Positions 10,899 to 22,606 are shown, counted from the first letter of the stretch. The stretch is 64,000 bases of DNA from Silene conica (GCA_029255685.2 CM055319.2:32885068-32949067); one strand, 5' to 3'. The notes: generated by a model not told the origin, from the sequence alone. Numbers and translations: made by a program.

Positions 10899-13800
10899 AA
10901 TTCCCCACACTTAAACCTTACTCGTCCTCGAGTAAGTAATCACGAAACTATATAACCCTTATTCGAAAGCAAGAAACAAACTAACTAAGCTAATTAGAAG
11001 CCGAATCGGGTTTAGGTACACCCGTAGCCCTTTCAACTCACAATTTGACATCCATGAGTTAGAATAGCCTATTGCAAGGCAAGTTTGGTCTTGCTACAAA
11101 TTTTTTGATGCAAAGAAGTCAAAACAAAACACATATAGACAAACAACATGCATCGGGAAAAAAAAAACCAACCGCTTGCCTCATCTAAGCGGGGTTTTTT
11201 GAAAAACAAAACAAGGGAGGTCTATAGCGGAGGATGCCGACTCAAAGTCTAACCACGGTATCAAACCCCTAAATCAAGCTCAAGCAACCAACAATGACAT
11301 CACCAAAGACCAAAAACTAATTCAAGGCGGGTAAACGGAAACACTAAGCTATATTTCCAAGATTGACACGACGCACACATGATTCGACTCCATGCTAGAC
11401 CCTTAAACGATAAGAAAACCCTAAGTACCGACTCTCACGGGTGACACTCAACACACAAGGAAAGAAAGGGGGGTGATTTTTGTGACAAGAAGTAACAAAA
11501 ATCACTCACCTACCTCAACTCGCGAAGCATGCCCGCAATCTAGAATGGTACTCCATCCAAAAGTCCATAAGAAAATGTAAATGCACATAATGAGAACAAC
11601 AAGGATATAATGGGGTTTGGGTTGGGTGAAAATGGTTTGGTGCAAGCACCGTTCTAGAATTTGAGGCTCAAAAACAAGAATGATTGCCAAGATCAACTCA
11701 ACACCTTATTGCAACAACTAAGCAACGTCTATGCCCTAACTTTGGTTTTGACAAAACCAAGCAAAAATTGCATAAACCCCAACCTAATTTGGAAAAAAAC
11801 AAACCCATCACAACCTTTAGCAAAGTGGTCATTATTAAAACACACAGAACAACGTCTACACCCTAACAAAAGACTTGAAATCCAAATCAAATGCAAATAT
11901 TGTGTAAACCTGGCCCGAATGGGAAAACATCAAAAGACCACATTATTCTAGCTACGGCTTTTTCTATCTCCCCTTGATGGAAGGGAGTTGTTGCTAGCCT
12001 TTTTCTTTTTCAAAACACATATATACACTTCTCTTTTTTTTGGATTTTTCAAAACTTTTTTCAAATTTTTTTTTGTTTGATTTTCTAATTTCTTTCCTTT
12101 TTCCATTTTTTTTTCTTTTCTCTTCTTTTTCTCAAACTTTCATTCACCAAGAAAGCAACATCAAGACCACAACGGAAGAAGCCACCAACCGACATCTAAA
12201 CCCGACTCTACCACCAACAAAGTACCACAAAAGCAACCATCCTTGATCAAGGAAGGGTGTTTTTGGGATGTAGCTTATTTAGTGGTTAAGGCCAAATGAA
12301 GAAGTTAAGGCCAAATGAAGAAGCTAAGGCTCAAAGTGGTTAAACATAAAGAGGGGATAAGATGCAAGGGTCAAAACAAGGCTAATTTGGCAAATGTGAA
12401 GTTGATTTATTTTGAACAAGAGTTGTCTCACATGCACATGAACATAAACACGGAATTAAGGAACGAGCGCCATACTTATGCGTTTTGACATAACATACCA
12501 CGTAAGGAGGACTACTCACAATCCTAATCCGGGTCGGTTTGATGGGCCGACCATAAAGGAGGCTCTATCCTCACATTTGAGTAGCTAATGTCGGTCCTAG
12601 GTCGAGTCAAGGTCTAACACGATCTCACATGGTGGTCGACACTTGGTCATTAAGCCTAGACTTCCGGGTCCTTGCAAGCAAGAACCCTAACAAGGTGACA
12701 TCAAGCGGTGCAAGCTATTAGGAGGGGTAAGACACAGACAAGACAAATATCATCATTGACGGCATGTATCCTCCAATATTCAACCTCCTATGCATATTTA
12801 CAAACAAATGCAAAAGAGAAAACCGACTAACAAGTATTCACAAAACTATGAAAAAGAAAAGCATGTGAAACTACACTAAACTAATAACAAGCATAACAAA
12901 CATGCAACAACAAAATGACTAATCTAGCAGCACATCATCAACAACAACCACAAGTTCCCCAAAGGAACATCTAAGGCACAAAAATCCCGTTCTCCTTCAT
13001 GCTATGAACATAAAAAGAAAGAGGGAAGGGGAGAAAGAAGTAGGAAAGAGTATACCAAGCGTCTTCATTCTCCTAATGCCTCGGATTGTTGTTGCTTCTG
13101 CCACTTGTTAGTCAAACAAACATATATATATATATATATACAATGCAACTAAGGGACAAAAACAAAAGAAAGGAAGAACATGTTTTTTGAAAATTTTCAA
13201 ATTTTTCGATTTTTAGGCATTTTTTGAAGTTTATCATATATACAAAAGCAAAGAAATATTCACAAGGTGGATATTTTCCCTCCCCACACTTAATATTTAC
13301 ATTGTCCTCAATGGAACAAAGTGCAAGGGGGAAATGAAGAAAAAGAACGAAAACAATCATGTTTTTGGCTTTTTTTTTGAAATTTTGAAGAAAAAGAAAA
13401 ACTTGTTTTTGTGCTTTTTTGAAATAAACGGTTCTTCCTCCCCACACTTATCTATGTGCATAATGTGAGGAGGAAAACCGGAAAGGAAAGAACATGTTTT
13501 TGAAGGTTTTTGGTTTTTCAATTTTTTTTGGATTTTTGATTTTTTGAAAGCAAGAAAAGCAAAAATAAACAAAAGAAATGAAAAACAAAAACTAAACTAT
13601 GATGCAAAACTAAATGCTCTAATCTACATGAATGCAAACTACATGTGACTATATGTTACAAAAAAGTAAAACTAATGCATATACATGGATGCAACTATAT
13701 GCAACTATACTAATGATGTGAAATGATAAAAATGAAACTAAAACAAGCTATCTAAGCTAACTAACTACTCTAAATGCATGCGAATAAGAAAAATGCAAAA

Positions 13801-14048
13801 CTAAAGAGAAATTTGGATTAAGGGAGTACTTGCTTTGGATTTTGAAATGGGAGCAAAGACATCAAACAACCTCTCACTAGTCACCACCACCCTCGTCTCC
13901 GGCCTCTCCATGGCCATCTCCATGCCCCTCAACATGCAAGAAATCATCCGGGTTCAGGAAGTACTCGTTGGAGAACCCAGAAGTGGAAGCAGCTGCAAAG
14001 GACTGAGTAGGCGCGTCACTGCGCTGACGGGCTCTAAATCTCTCACCC
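10899..14048 (-). other. Athila-like element 3' untranslated region and polypurine tracts
   Basis: About 3.1 kb lies between the Athila-type ORF and the 3' LTR; no ORF here is convincing. It is rich in A/T homopolymer runs (about 12030-12130 and 13170-13570) and holds a (TA)n tract near 13123-13140. The polypurine tract adjoining the LTR reads AAGTGTGGGGAATTC on the minus strand (10913-10899). Two further copies of the core TAAGTGTGGGGA occur at about 13283-13294 and 13439-13450, inside a near-duplicate stretch. Confidence 0.6.
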
Positions 14049-15560
14049 TCATGCACCAGGGGAAAAAATCGGCCTAAAATAGTAGTCCGTAGCAACATGT
14101 ACCTCTCCGGCGAAATGAGGGTCGGCGGAGGGCACATATTTAGCCTCGGGAGGCATGTAGTAGGAAGGATGGTGGCCAGAACTGTGACGGTACCCCTGCT
14201 GAATGCCACGATCATAAGTAGAGAAGTTCCCCCAAGCCTGATCGTGGTACAAATAATCCAATCTAGCGCAAGTATTAGTGTAGCGAATGTCCTCAAGGGC
14301 ACGCCGCTCAACGGTCTCCTTATGCCTCAATTCCATGCGAGCCATGAAATCCACGATCGTCTGAGGAACATGGCTAGGAGGAGGAGCCGAGCTAGAAGAA
14401 GGCCCCTGGAAAAATCTAGGGCCGCCGAATGGTGGTATAAGAAGAGAAGGTTGCTGGTATACAAGGCCACTGGTGTTGAGCAAGCGTTGGTCTCGGGTGA
14501 AAACTCGGGTCGCAGGAGGGTCGGAAGAAGTGCCCTCAGGAGGTGCTTCTACAGGGAGGAGATAAGAGGCTTGGTTAGGCCTCACCCTCATTCTCTCAGT
14601 GTTTGGCAGAGGGATGGAGTTCTTATCAACTCGCTCCATCCGAATCTTCCAATACATCTTGTTGTCGCTGGGGTTCCACTTAATCCACCCCAATCCCTCC
14701 ATAAGGTAGCGGCGGGAGAGCACATTCTCCCCGTCGATGTAATTGACCCAAAAGTTTCTCTAGCAAACTGCTGAAGCTATCAAAGTAACCATGCCCCCAA
14801 CACAAATGGGCGTGGACAAGCGGGGCTGATAGCTGAGTCGGCTAAGGTGGAGAAACATGTGATGGGCTATGTTGATTTCAAATTTGGCGGGTTGAGTAAT
14901 CAAACCAGATGCTAGGATCTCGAGCTCAACAGTGGTGAAGTTGTGTGGCTCGTCTCGGGAAAAGACGGTCCACCCCAAAAATCTCTGCAATATCCTGATC
15001 GGAGCAAGATGCACCCTATTTGCCGGTTTCTTATCCCCCTTCGAACTCACCAACCCAGTAATAGAGGTCCATACCGACTCCAAATTAACACCCTTAGGGG
15101 AATGCAACGGTGCCGAGCTATTCAACCCGAAAATACTAGCAAAATCCGCAAGGGTTAAATGGTAGCCCTTATTCATGAGGCGGAATTGAACAAAAGTAAC
15201 TATCCCCGAATCTTTATTCTTGGCTACCCGAAGAGAGCTCAAAAACTCCCATGTTAATCTAGGGGAAGTCATTACCGCCTTGGTTTCATACAAATGTCCC
15301 AAACCCACTTCCCTAAACAAACCGTCGGTGATACCATCCAAACCCAAATCTCTCATAGAAATCCTATCGATAAATCGGGTGGGGTTAAGGGGACGGTGAG
15401 CAAAAGATAGGAAGTTACCTTTTTGGTTTTCGGAATCGAAGATCACCCCGGGAAAATCGGGGTCACCCGAAATAAATGGAGCATCGGGGTTCTCTACTCT
15501 TTCGCGTCCCGCGGTTGGATCGTTCCTAGACTTTGATCTCTTTTCGGTCCTTCCCGACAT
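14049..15560 (-). pseudogene. Athila-type ORF (ATHILA ORF-1/plant-mobile family), one nonsense codon
   Basis: The frame runs from ATG at 15560 to 14049, 504 codons, interrupted once by TAG near 14760. The N-terminal half has GLGHLYETKAVMTSPRLTWEFL and FVQFRLMNKGYHLTLADFASIFG. This matches the pattern TLEFLSTL...FRLFN..Y.L....IFG that I recall from the ATHILA ORF-1 family, found downstream of pol in Athila elements and sometimes called env-like. The C-terminal half has a proline/serine-rich linker and a charged region with FMARMELRHKETVERRALE, possibly a coiled coil. No membrane segment or signal peptide is evident, so an envelope role is not supported. Its molecular function is unknown. Confidence 0.65.
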
Positions 15561-16495
15561 GATGAATTTGGAGAAATTTGATGAAGGTTTGGAATGGGTT
15601 TGGTTTGTGAATGTTTTGGGAGAGTTTTTGTAGTGAGGGAAGGTAGAGAGGGAAGGGAAATCTGAAAAATGGGAGGAAATGAGGGAAAAAGAGAGCTAAA
15701 GAGCATATATAACTTCGGTACAGCGGGTTCTGAGCCGGTCTGGCACCGGCGGCCGGCCGACCCGCTCACAACCCTTTCTCATTCTTTCTTGTTTTCTCTG
15801 CAATTAGTGCACAAAGGTTTGCGACGGCCGACCGGCTGGTAGCCCTTTCCCATTCGTCACTTTTCTTCTCCTACTTCTTCATTCTTCTCAATTGGGCTCC
15901 CAGCCGGCGGACCGGCTGCCGACCGACCGGCTGGTTGCCTCTTCTTCGTGATTCCTTCTCTTCTTTCTCTTTTCTTTTCTTCATTCCTTCCTTTCTTCGA
16001 TTTGGGCTCCCAGCCGGCGGACCGGCTGGTTGCCTCTTCTCTTCGCTTTTTCTTCTTACTCTCTTGAAGCATTTAGGACTCTTAGCCGGTTGACCGGCTG
16101 TTGGTCTTGTACCGGCTGAGAGGCCTTTTTTCCTAAATTCTTGTAATCTGGAAATCAAGTCGTAAAAACCAGAATGTGCATTTGGGTCCTGAGCCGGTGG
16201 TCGACCGGCGGCCGGTCTACAGGCTCAGAGCCCCCTATGCACTATTCGAAAAACAACTTAACTTAGACAATGAAACTCGTTTTGCCAAGAGGAATTATAT
16301 CAAATATGCCTAATCAAGTCCACCCACCACAAGATGACCACTCTCACAAGTCAAAATTAAACAAGCAATCTCACTTCCAAATTTCCAAATGCAAACTATA
16401 ATGAAAACTAAAATGCAACCTATATGAAGAACGAAAAGAAAATACTTACAAACGGTGGTTATTTAGTGACTCCACGAAACCTTCATGAACAATCT
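15561..16495. other. Athila-like spacer with GC-palindrome cluster
   Basis: This non-coding stretch lies between the retropepsin end and the Athila-type ORF. It contains at least six GC-rich palindromic units of the AGCCGG...CCGGCT type (about 15732, 15825, 15901, 16012, 16084, 16192). One has flanks CTCTTAGCCGGT / ACCGGCTGAGAG. Spacers are pyrimidine-rich on the plus strand. Apparent ORFs here simply translate the palindromes. Confidence 0.7.
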
Positions 16496-17111
16496 TCAAT
16501 TCTTGTAAACGGAAATTTCGTCCATGCTAGCCAAAGACCTTAGGAAACGGTCAAAGGCCTCGGCCGAAGCTTCAACCTTGCTTTCATGGGCGAATCCCGC
16601 TTCAGATATCATCAACTTTTGAGCTTTGACAACTTTTTCGGCAAGTAATTCCCCTAGGTCCCCTTTTTCAACCAAGGGATCCTTAAAGGAACTAGTACAA
16701 CTTAGCTTTTCTTGTTCTCCATAGCGGTGCCTCTTTTCCGGAACAAACAACTTGTCACTAGCAAGACTAGCATCCTCACCCTTCAAAGTCATACTTTCCA
16801 TGACTTTCTTTTCATCAAGCATCATAGGGACATCATTCACCATCACACATGCAACCATGTCAACATTTCTTGCTTTGTAACTTGTACCGGGAGCTTCCGG
16901 AAGTTCAAACTCCGTCACTTCCTTTCCCACTTGGAATGATAGCCTTCCCCTCTTCACATCGATAGTAGCTCCTCCAGTGGCTAAGAATGGCCTACCAAGT
17001 ATCACGAAAGAGTTATTACCCACGGGGACATCCAATATCAAGAAGTCGGTGGGGATGGATAGATTCCCCACCTTGACAATTGCATCTTCAAGCACCCCTA
17101 GAGGAAGTTTC
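16496..17111 (-). pseudogene. Athila-like retropepsin C-terminal part and tail
   Basis: Open on the minus strand to the stop at 16496-16498. From the insertion point of copia B it reads LPLGVLEDAIVKVGNLSIP and then FVILGRPFLATGGATIDV, the conserved second half of Athila/Tat retropepsins (ILGRPFL with an A..A/G turn). About 130 further residues follow and then a stop; normal pol would continue into reverse transcriptase. The N-terminal half with the active-site aspartate is at 37732-37961. Confidence 0.8.
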
Positions 17112-18114
17112 TGTTGGGGCTGGTGTCCTTGACAGTTAGTACAATGACTTACTAAATCTCTTAAAGGATCACAAGGGCATACTTCAGTATTATTATGAGT
17201 TGATCCACGTTTATCAATAAAGGTTGGCTTGCTAGATAAGTTTGACGTTATTGTCATACGGATGGCGGTGATCAACTGGTCCCTATACGTCACACCTATA
17301 GGACACGTTTGAGAGATGTGAAGGTATGAAAATACAGTCACATTTATGCCGGATACGACTAAACAGTTAGTCAGAGGTATTGACTATTAAATTAGTCAAT
17401 AAGATGTTGAGATTATTATTTAATACAGATTAAATAATTTTAGCTAATACGGATTACATGATTATATCGTAAATTAAATATAAACGGTTATATTTAATTA
17501 AATATTAAATTCGTGTATTAATATAAACAGTTATATTAATTAACATAATTATACAATATCGTAATTTTGTCAGACCATTATTAATGTATCGCCTACATTA
17601 ATATCTGATAACATGTATGCGATTTATAATTAAATCCCGCGAATTATATTTTAGCAAAATGGGTCGAATCACGCATTGGAATAAGGTAAGAGTGGAAAAC
17701 CCACTCCTACCCGAGACCTAATTCGGCCGACCTAGTAGAGTAATACAAAAGGAGAAGACTTCTCCTTTTGTCAGGTTACTCATACTACTGGTAATTGATT
17801 ATTCTGACAATTAGGGTTTTGAGAGCATCCTTCTCCCAAAACCTAGATCTCACATCTAAACCTCACAAAACTCTCCCCATATTGCAAGGCAATTGGAGAG
17901 CCTTTCTAGCACACGCGACATCGTCTCAATCTAAGTCTTGGGTGCAAGTTATAGGAGGGAATTTACTTTAATTCCTGTTCTTAGGTCATTCGCACAAGGA
18001 CCAAAGGTTGTACTCTTTTTCATGTTGTTTTATTATCTTATGACCATAATCGCACTTGTAAATTTCGTTATAATCCTTCATGTTTAGGGTGAATACATGT
18101 TATATTCCCCATCA
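17112..18114 (+). repeat. 5' LTR of copia B
   Basis: Direct repeat of 36721-37726. It contains AT-rich internal repeats (about 17440-17570) and a perfect 13-bp-arm inverted repeat at 17745-17771. Confidence 0.9.
17745..17771. repeat. Perfect hairpin in copia B 5' LTR
   Basis: ACAAAAGGAGAAG, one central A, and its exact reverse complement. It is conserved unchanged at 37354-37380 in the 3' LTR. Confidence 0.9.
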
Positions 18115-18116
18115 AG

Positions 18117-18129
18117 TGGTATCAGAGCC
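18117..18129 (+). promoter_or_regulatory. Primer-binding site of copia B (initiator tRNA-Met)
   Basis: TGGTATCAGAGCC starts two bases after the LTR end. Confidence 0.85.
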
Positions 18130-18211
18130 AAGGCCACGAAATTTTACATTTGTGTTTTTTCATAAGGTTTTAAAAATTTAAAATCGTGTCTTTCGCCATG
18201 TCGGTCGATCG

Positions 18212-19635
18212 ATTGGGAGATTCGCCAGAGTTTACCTTCAGATGCTGATTTCAAGAAGATCGAGGCTAAGATTTCGAGTGGTGTTGCTCCAGACTTAGTG
18301 ATTGATGCTGATGGTTTCCTTAGATTCCGTGGTAGGATGTATGTCCCAGATGTGCCAGATTTGAGGAAGAGGGTTCTTGATGAGGCTCACTTGACACCGT
18401 ATTCAGTTCATCCGGGCGGGGAGAAGATGCACAAGGACTTGAGACTTATATTTTGGTGGCCCGGAATGAAGAAAGACATTTTGGATTACGTGAGTAGGTG
18501 CTTGACTTGTCAACAAGTCAAGATAGAGCATAGGAGGCCAGGTGGTTTGTTACAGCCGCTTCCCATTCCTTAGTGGAAGTGGGACGCTATATCGATGGAA
18601 TTCGTGACAGCATTGCCTAAGACAGTGGGAGGCAAGGATGCGATTTGGGTTATAGTTGATAGGTTAACTAAGTGTGCCAGATTTGTGCCTATCAGAGAGA
18701 CATGGGATATGGACCGTTTAGCCAGGGCTTATATTGCAGAGATAGTCCGTTACCATGGTGTCCCGAGAGAGATCGTTTCTGATCGTGATCCTCGTTTCTG
18801 TTCCAGATTTTGGAAGGCTTTACAGGAGGCTATGGGTAGCCGTTTGCTGATGAGTACCGCATTTCATGTCGCGACTGATGGTCAGTCCAAGAGGACTATT
18901 CAGACATTAGGGGACTTGCTCCGTGCTTGTGCACTTGATTTCCAGAGTTCTTGGGAGCAGTGTCTACCGTTAGTTGAGTTTTCTTACAACAACAGTTACC
19001 ATTCATCTATTGGTATGGCTCCGTACGAGGCTCTTTATGGTAGGAAGTGCCGTAGTCCGATCTGTTGGGATCAGGCGAGTGACGTGCACGACCTAGGACC
19101 GGACCAATTAGCTGTTACGATTGATCAGGTTCAGCTTATCAGAGGTAGGATGAAGGCCGCACAGGATCGACAGAAATCCTATGCTGATGTTCGCCGTAGA
19201 CCTCTAGAGTTTGAGGTGGGTGACAGAGTCTTCTTGAGAGTTTCACCGATGAAGGGCGTTAAGAGGTTTGGAGTTAAGGGCAAGTCGAGTCCTAAGTATA
19301 TTAGGCCTTTTGAGATCGTGAAGAGGATTGGTGCTGCTGCTTATCGTTTGGACTTGCCTCCTAGTTTGGGCAAGGTTCATAGTGTCTTTCATGTTTCTCA
19401 ACTCCGTAAGTATGTTAGTGATCCGAGTCATGTTCTTTCTAGAGAGATCGAGAACTTGGAGCCGAGTCTTGCTTTCGAGGAGCGTCCAGTGAAGATCCTA
19501 GACCGACAGGATAAGAAGCTTAGGAGCAAGGTGGTGCCTTTAGTGAAGATCCTTTGGCGTTGCGGTGATGTTGAGGAGCAGACGTGGGAGACCGAGGCAT
19601 CGATGCGTGCTGCGCATCCTTCTCTTTTCGATTGA
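18212..19635 (+). pseudogene. Truncated Tekay pol: integrase core and chromodomain tail
   Basis: Near-identical copy of 25767-27184. It begins inside the integrase N-terminal region and includes the zinc-binding part (H..H then CLTCQQVK), then the DDE core with IWVIVDRLTKCARF and IVSDRDPRF, the GYH-like KVFLRVSP block, and the tail EEQTWETEASMRAAHP. A TAG at 18571-18573 replaces a histidine codon of the other copy. The 5' end at 18212 is a deletion point within the copia B leader. Confidence 0.85.
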
Positions 19636-20649
19636 GGTATAGTTAGTTAGAATTTATCTCCGTTCGAGTTTCGAGGACGAAACTTTTTGAAGTTGGGGTG
19701 ATTGTAATATCCCCTATTTTTATAAAATATATTTTAAGCGTTTTTAATTATGTTAAGTAATAAAATAATATTTTAGTAATTTATTGAAAAGTAATTTAAA
19801 TAAATAGTAAGATCCGTCTTAAGAACCTTAAGTCCTTAAGACGAATACAAACTTGGTAACTTAAGTTCACATCTAAAAACCCATTCAAGATATCCTAACC
19901 CGTTTCATTTAAACAGAAAGGACAATCCCTTAAACCCCTTAAAACCCTATTGTCGACATTTTTTGTCCTTCATCAAAGCAAACATACTGACATTTCCATT
20001 CTTACAAAACCTCCTAAATAATCATCTTCTTTTGCTTATTTCTTCATCATCCGTTCATCAAATCAAGGTAATAATAACATTTTCGGAATCCTCATCGAAT
20101 TTTCAAGCCATCCGTCTCTTCCGATTTTCATTTCCTCTACTTCGAAAATCTGACTGTTTTCCTAAGATTCGATTTTCAGTCCTTAAACTCGTTTTTCGTG
20201 TTTGTAGGTGAAGGATTAGACAACCCGCAAGTGGATAGCTTCATCTTAGAGGAAGATCTTTGAGCCGGATTGCATTTGAGGTGACGATTACGAGTAACTC
20301 GGCCTTTTTGTTAAAATAGCAAGTTTTGATGTGTTCTTGTTATTGTTTCTGATTTTTGTTTAAGATTGATGGTTAATGAACTTAGTAACATATTAGGAAC
20401 GACCTTACTTGAAGATTCATATGTTTGCTTGATGTTCATACGAGTAATGGTTTGATTTCTGAAATTTCATGTTTTGCGACGGATACATTATATAATCGTA
20501 TTGAGGATTGTTATGGGTTGAATTGCTGTTAGTTAGTGTTATTGAGTGACTTGTGATGTTGAGTAAACTTTACTTGTAGCGATTCTTAAGATTTGGTACC
20601 GATTTAATGGGTTTTGCAAAGGCTGGAAAACGCGATTTTGGCGAGCAGG

Positions 20650-21032
20650 CTCTCTGAGCCGGTCGACCGACCGGCCGCCGGTCGACCGGCTGGGAAGGCT
20701 TCTTGGTTGTTTTGCGAGACTTGAATTTCGTAATATTAGGGTGCCCAGCCGGCAGACCGGCCGCCTGCCAGCCGGCTGGGAGTGCATTGTAGTCTTTTGC
20801 GAATGTTTGAAAAATAGACTTTGGGGTTGCCAGCCGGTAGGCCGGCTGCCTGCCGACCGGCTGGTGGCCTCATTTAGGAAATTTCGTAAATTGGGATTGG
20901 GGTCCCAGCCGGTAGGCCGGCTGCCTGCCGACCGGCTGGGGGTCCTTTGTTGTTGTTTTTGTTTTAAAGAAAGCGAAGGCTGAGATGGATCGCCAGCCGG
21001 TAGGCCGGCTGCCTGCCGACCGGCTGGGGATC
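20650..21032. repeat. GC-rich nested palindrome array, five units, in Tekay LTR copy 1
   Basis: Units begin near 20656, 20745, 20831, 20905 and 20993, about 75-90 bp apart. The typical unit is CAGCCGGTAGGCCGGCTG followed by CCTGCCGACCGGCTGG, which can fold as one long or two stacked hairpins. Flanking bases extend the pairing in unit-specific ways, such as GGATC-g before and gGATCC after the fifth unit. Confidence 0.85.
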
Positions 21033-21190
21033 CCTGAAGCTTATTTTTGTTTCGAATTCGTATTTCGTTCGTAACTTTTAAACGGTTAATCGATTTTGGT
21101 TGAAACTCGTTCCGTGTCTCTTTGATATGTATCTGAGGTCCCCGGAGGATGGGCGACACTATATTGGGTTCGGGAATGGAGGGAGGATAG

Positions 21191-21230
21191 AGACCCCCGG
21201 TCGGGTAACCGAACGGGAAACCGGCTCTCC
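21191..21230. repeat. Bracketing motif, left copy
   Basis: Contains GGGTAACCG and GGGAAACCGGCTCTCC. A second, diverged copy is at 22027-22067; together they bracket the hairpin array. Confidence 0.75.
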
Positions 21231-21326
21231 CTCAACTTAGTTCCCGGGGTCAATTAAGTGTTGATTAGAAGTTAAGAAAGTAGAACTATAGATTAGTTCA
21301 TAGACTTTGATGATATTGTGTTGATG

Positions 21327-21890
21327 CGTATTAAGTTATGCCTTAAGCTGGCCTCTGAACTTAATACGTGAGTTGTTTGTCATATTTGGGGATATGCCTT
21401 AAGCTGGCCTCTGAGCTCCATATGTGTATGTTTGTCGTGTCTGGGACATGCCTTAAGCTGGCCTATGAGTCCAGACATGTTTGATTGTGATCGCGTTGGA
21501 ACATGCCTTAAGTTGGCCTCTGAGTCTGACGAGTAGAGCAGCTGCACAACGGGGCATTTAGGTCGTAACACCTCACCCGGAGTGCAGATGTTTGATGCTA
21601 GGACATGCCTTAAGCTGACCTCTTAGTCTAGTATCTTGTGATGTAGTGAAGGGACATGCCTTAAGCTGGCCTCTGAGTCCTTTACTTTTGGGTGCTAGTC
21701 TATGCCTTAAGTTGGCCTCTGAGTCTAGTGTCTTGCTGATTGGCAGGTCCATGCCTTAAGTTGGCCTCTGAGTCCTTGCTTGCTGAATGTTTTGGTGTTT
21801 AGGTTATGTCTTAAGTTGACCGCTGAACCTTTTCACTTGTTGAATGATTAGTATGTAGGTTATGTCTTAAGTTGACCGCTGAACCTTATA
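21327..21890. repeat. Conserved-core hairpin array (about ten units) in Tekay LTR copy 1
   Basis: Each unit has the 20-nt core ATGCCTTAAGCTGGCCTCTG or a close variant, flanked by arms that differ between units but pair with each other. Unit 1 (21327-21368) has arms CGTATTAAGTT / AACTTAATACG, 11 of 11 paired. Unit 3 (21438-21477) has TGTCTGGGAC / GTCCAGACA with one bulge. Unit 5 (about 21594-21634) has GATGCTAGGAC / GTCTAGTATC with one G-T wobble and one bulge. Unit 6 (about 21644-21688) has AGTGAAGGGAC / GTCCTTTACT. The last two units use the variant core ATGTCTTAAGTTGACCGCTG with arms AGGTT / AACCT. Confidence 0.85.
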
Positions 21891-22026
21891 CTTGCTGAAT
21901 TTTATCTGCTTGCCTAGATTTGGTACAGTGTCAGATATAGATGTCGATATTGATACTTGACTTTGTTATTGTTCATCCAACGCATTGGATGACTCTTTGA
22001 TCGGTTTCATAAATAGTTGGACTGAA

Positions 22027-22067
22027 AGACCCCCCGACTGGGTAACCAGTAGGGAAACCGGCTCTCC
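22027..22067. repeat. Bracketing motif, right copy
   Basis: Second copy of the 21191-21230 motif, with GGGTAACCAGTAGGGAAACC and CGGCTCTCC. Confidence 0.75.
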
Positions 22068-22596
22068 TTCCTAACGGCTTATGAAGTTGGTTGAGAGCCG
22101 TGCATTAGAGTTGGCATGATAGTATGAGATCAGTTGATGAGATATTTTTATACTTCACATGTTGACATATGCTGGAGTATTCTGTATTGCTTTACTTGTT
22201 ACGTGTCGTTACAAAAGGTGGCTAAGAGAACTCTAGTCACTCCCCACTGATTGTGGCGTACATGTTTTCATGTATGTAGGTACATGCAGGTTGGCAGGGT
22301 TCACACGAGAGCTAGCGAGCGATGATCCGTTCATCATGACTTACACTTATGTCGTTTAGCTGGACTCTTCGTTTTGATACAGTTTTTGTTGGTGCCTGTA
22401 GGGATGTTCCATCCCAGGCTGTTGTATATATTTCGTTTTGATACTTAGACAGTATACTTATCTATTTCTATTTATGTCTGTTTCAGTTTTCAGGTTTTAA
22501 TTCACCTCGCATGTTTATGTTAAAAAGTTTTAATTCCGCTGCATTTTTAGTACTTTGTATGTTTTAATTTTCCGCTTTTGCGAGGGGTTTTACAGT

Positions 22597-22606
22597 TGGT
22601 ATCAGA
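22597..22606 (+). promoter_or_regulatory. Primer-binding site of the Tekay element
   Basis: TGGTATCAGA follows the LTR end after two bases; it matches initiator tRNA-Met except for the continuation ACAT. Confidence 0.75.

Larger units (their letters stand above)
19703..22594 (+). repeat. Tekay LTR copy 1 (2892 bp)
   Basis: Direct repeat of 27253-30145. It carries five GC-rich nested palindromes (20650-21032), a motif pair at 21191-21230 and 22027-22067, and between these an array of about ten hairpins with a conserved core (21327-21890). TG...CA ends and the following PBS TGGTATCAGA (from 22597) fix its boundaries. Confidence 0.9.

Noticed and set aside
14097..14774. 225-codon plus-strand ORF
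   Set aside because: Antisense shadow of the Athila-type ORF on the minus strand; no family pattern in its translation.
15857..16158. Minus-strand ORFs with PAGRSAGSPPAG-like repeats
   Set aside because: They translate the GC palindromes; the same peptide-like repeats appear in LTRs of two families and in several frames.
18117..18129. tRNA gene fragments at TGGTATCAGAGC sites
   Set aside because: These are primer-binding sites directly after LTRs; no cloverleaf surrounds them.
21327..21890. CRISPR-like look of the core-repeat array
   Set aside because: Spacing is irregular, the flanking arms are complementary to each other, the array lies inside an LTR in both LTR copies, and this is a plant genome without Cas genes.
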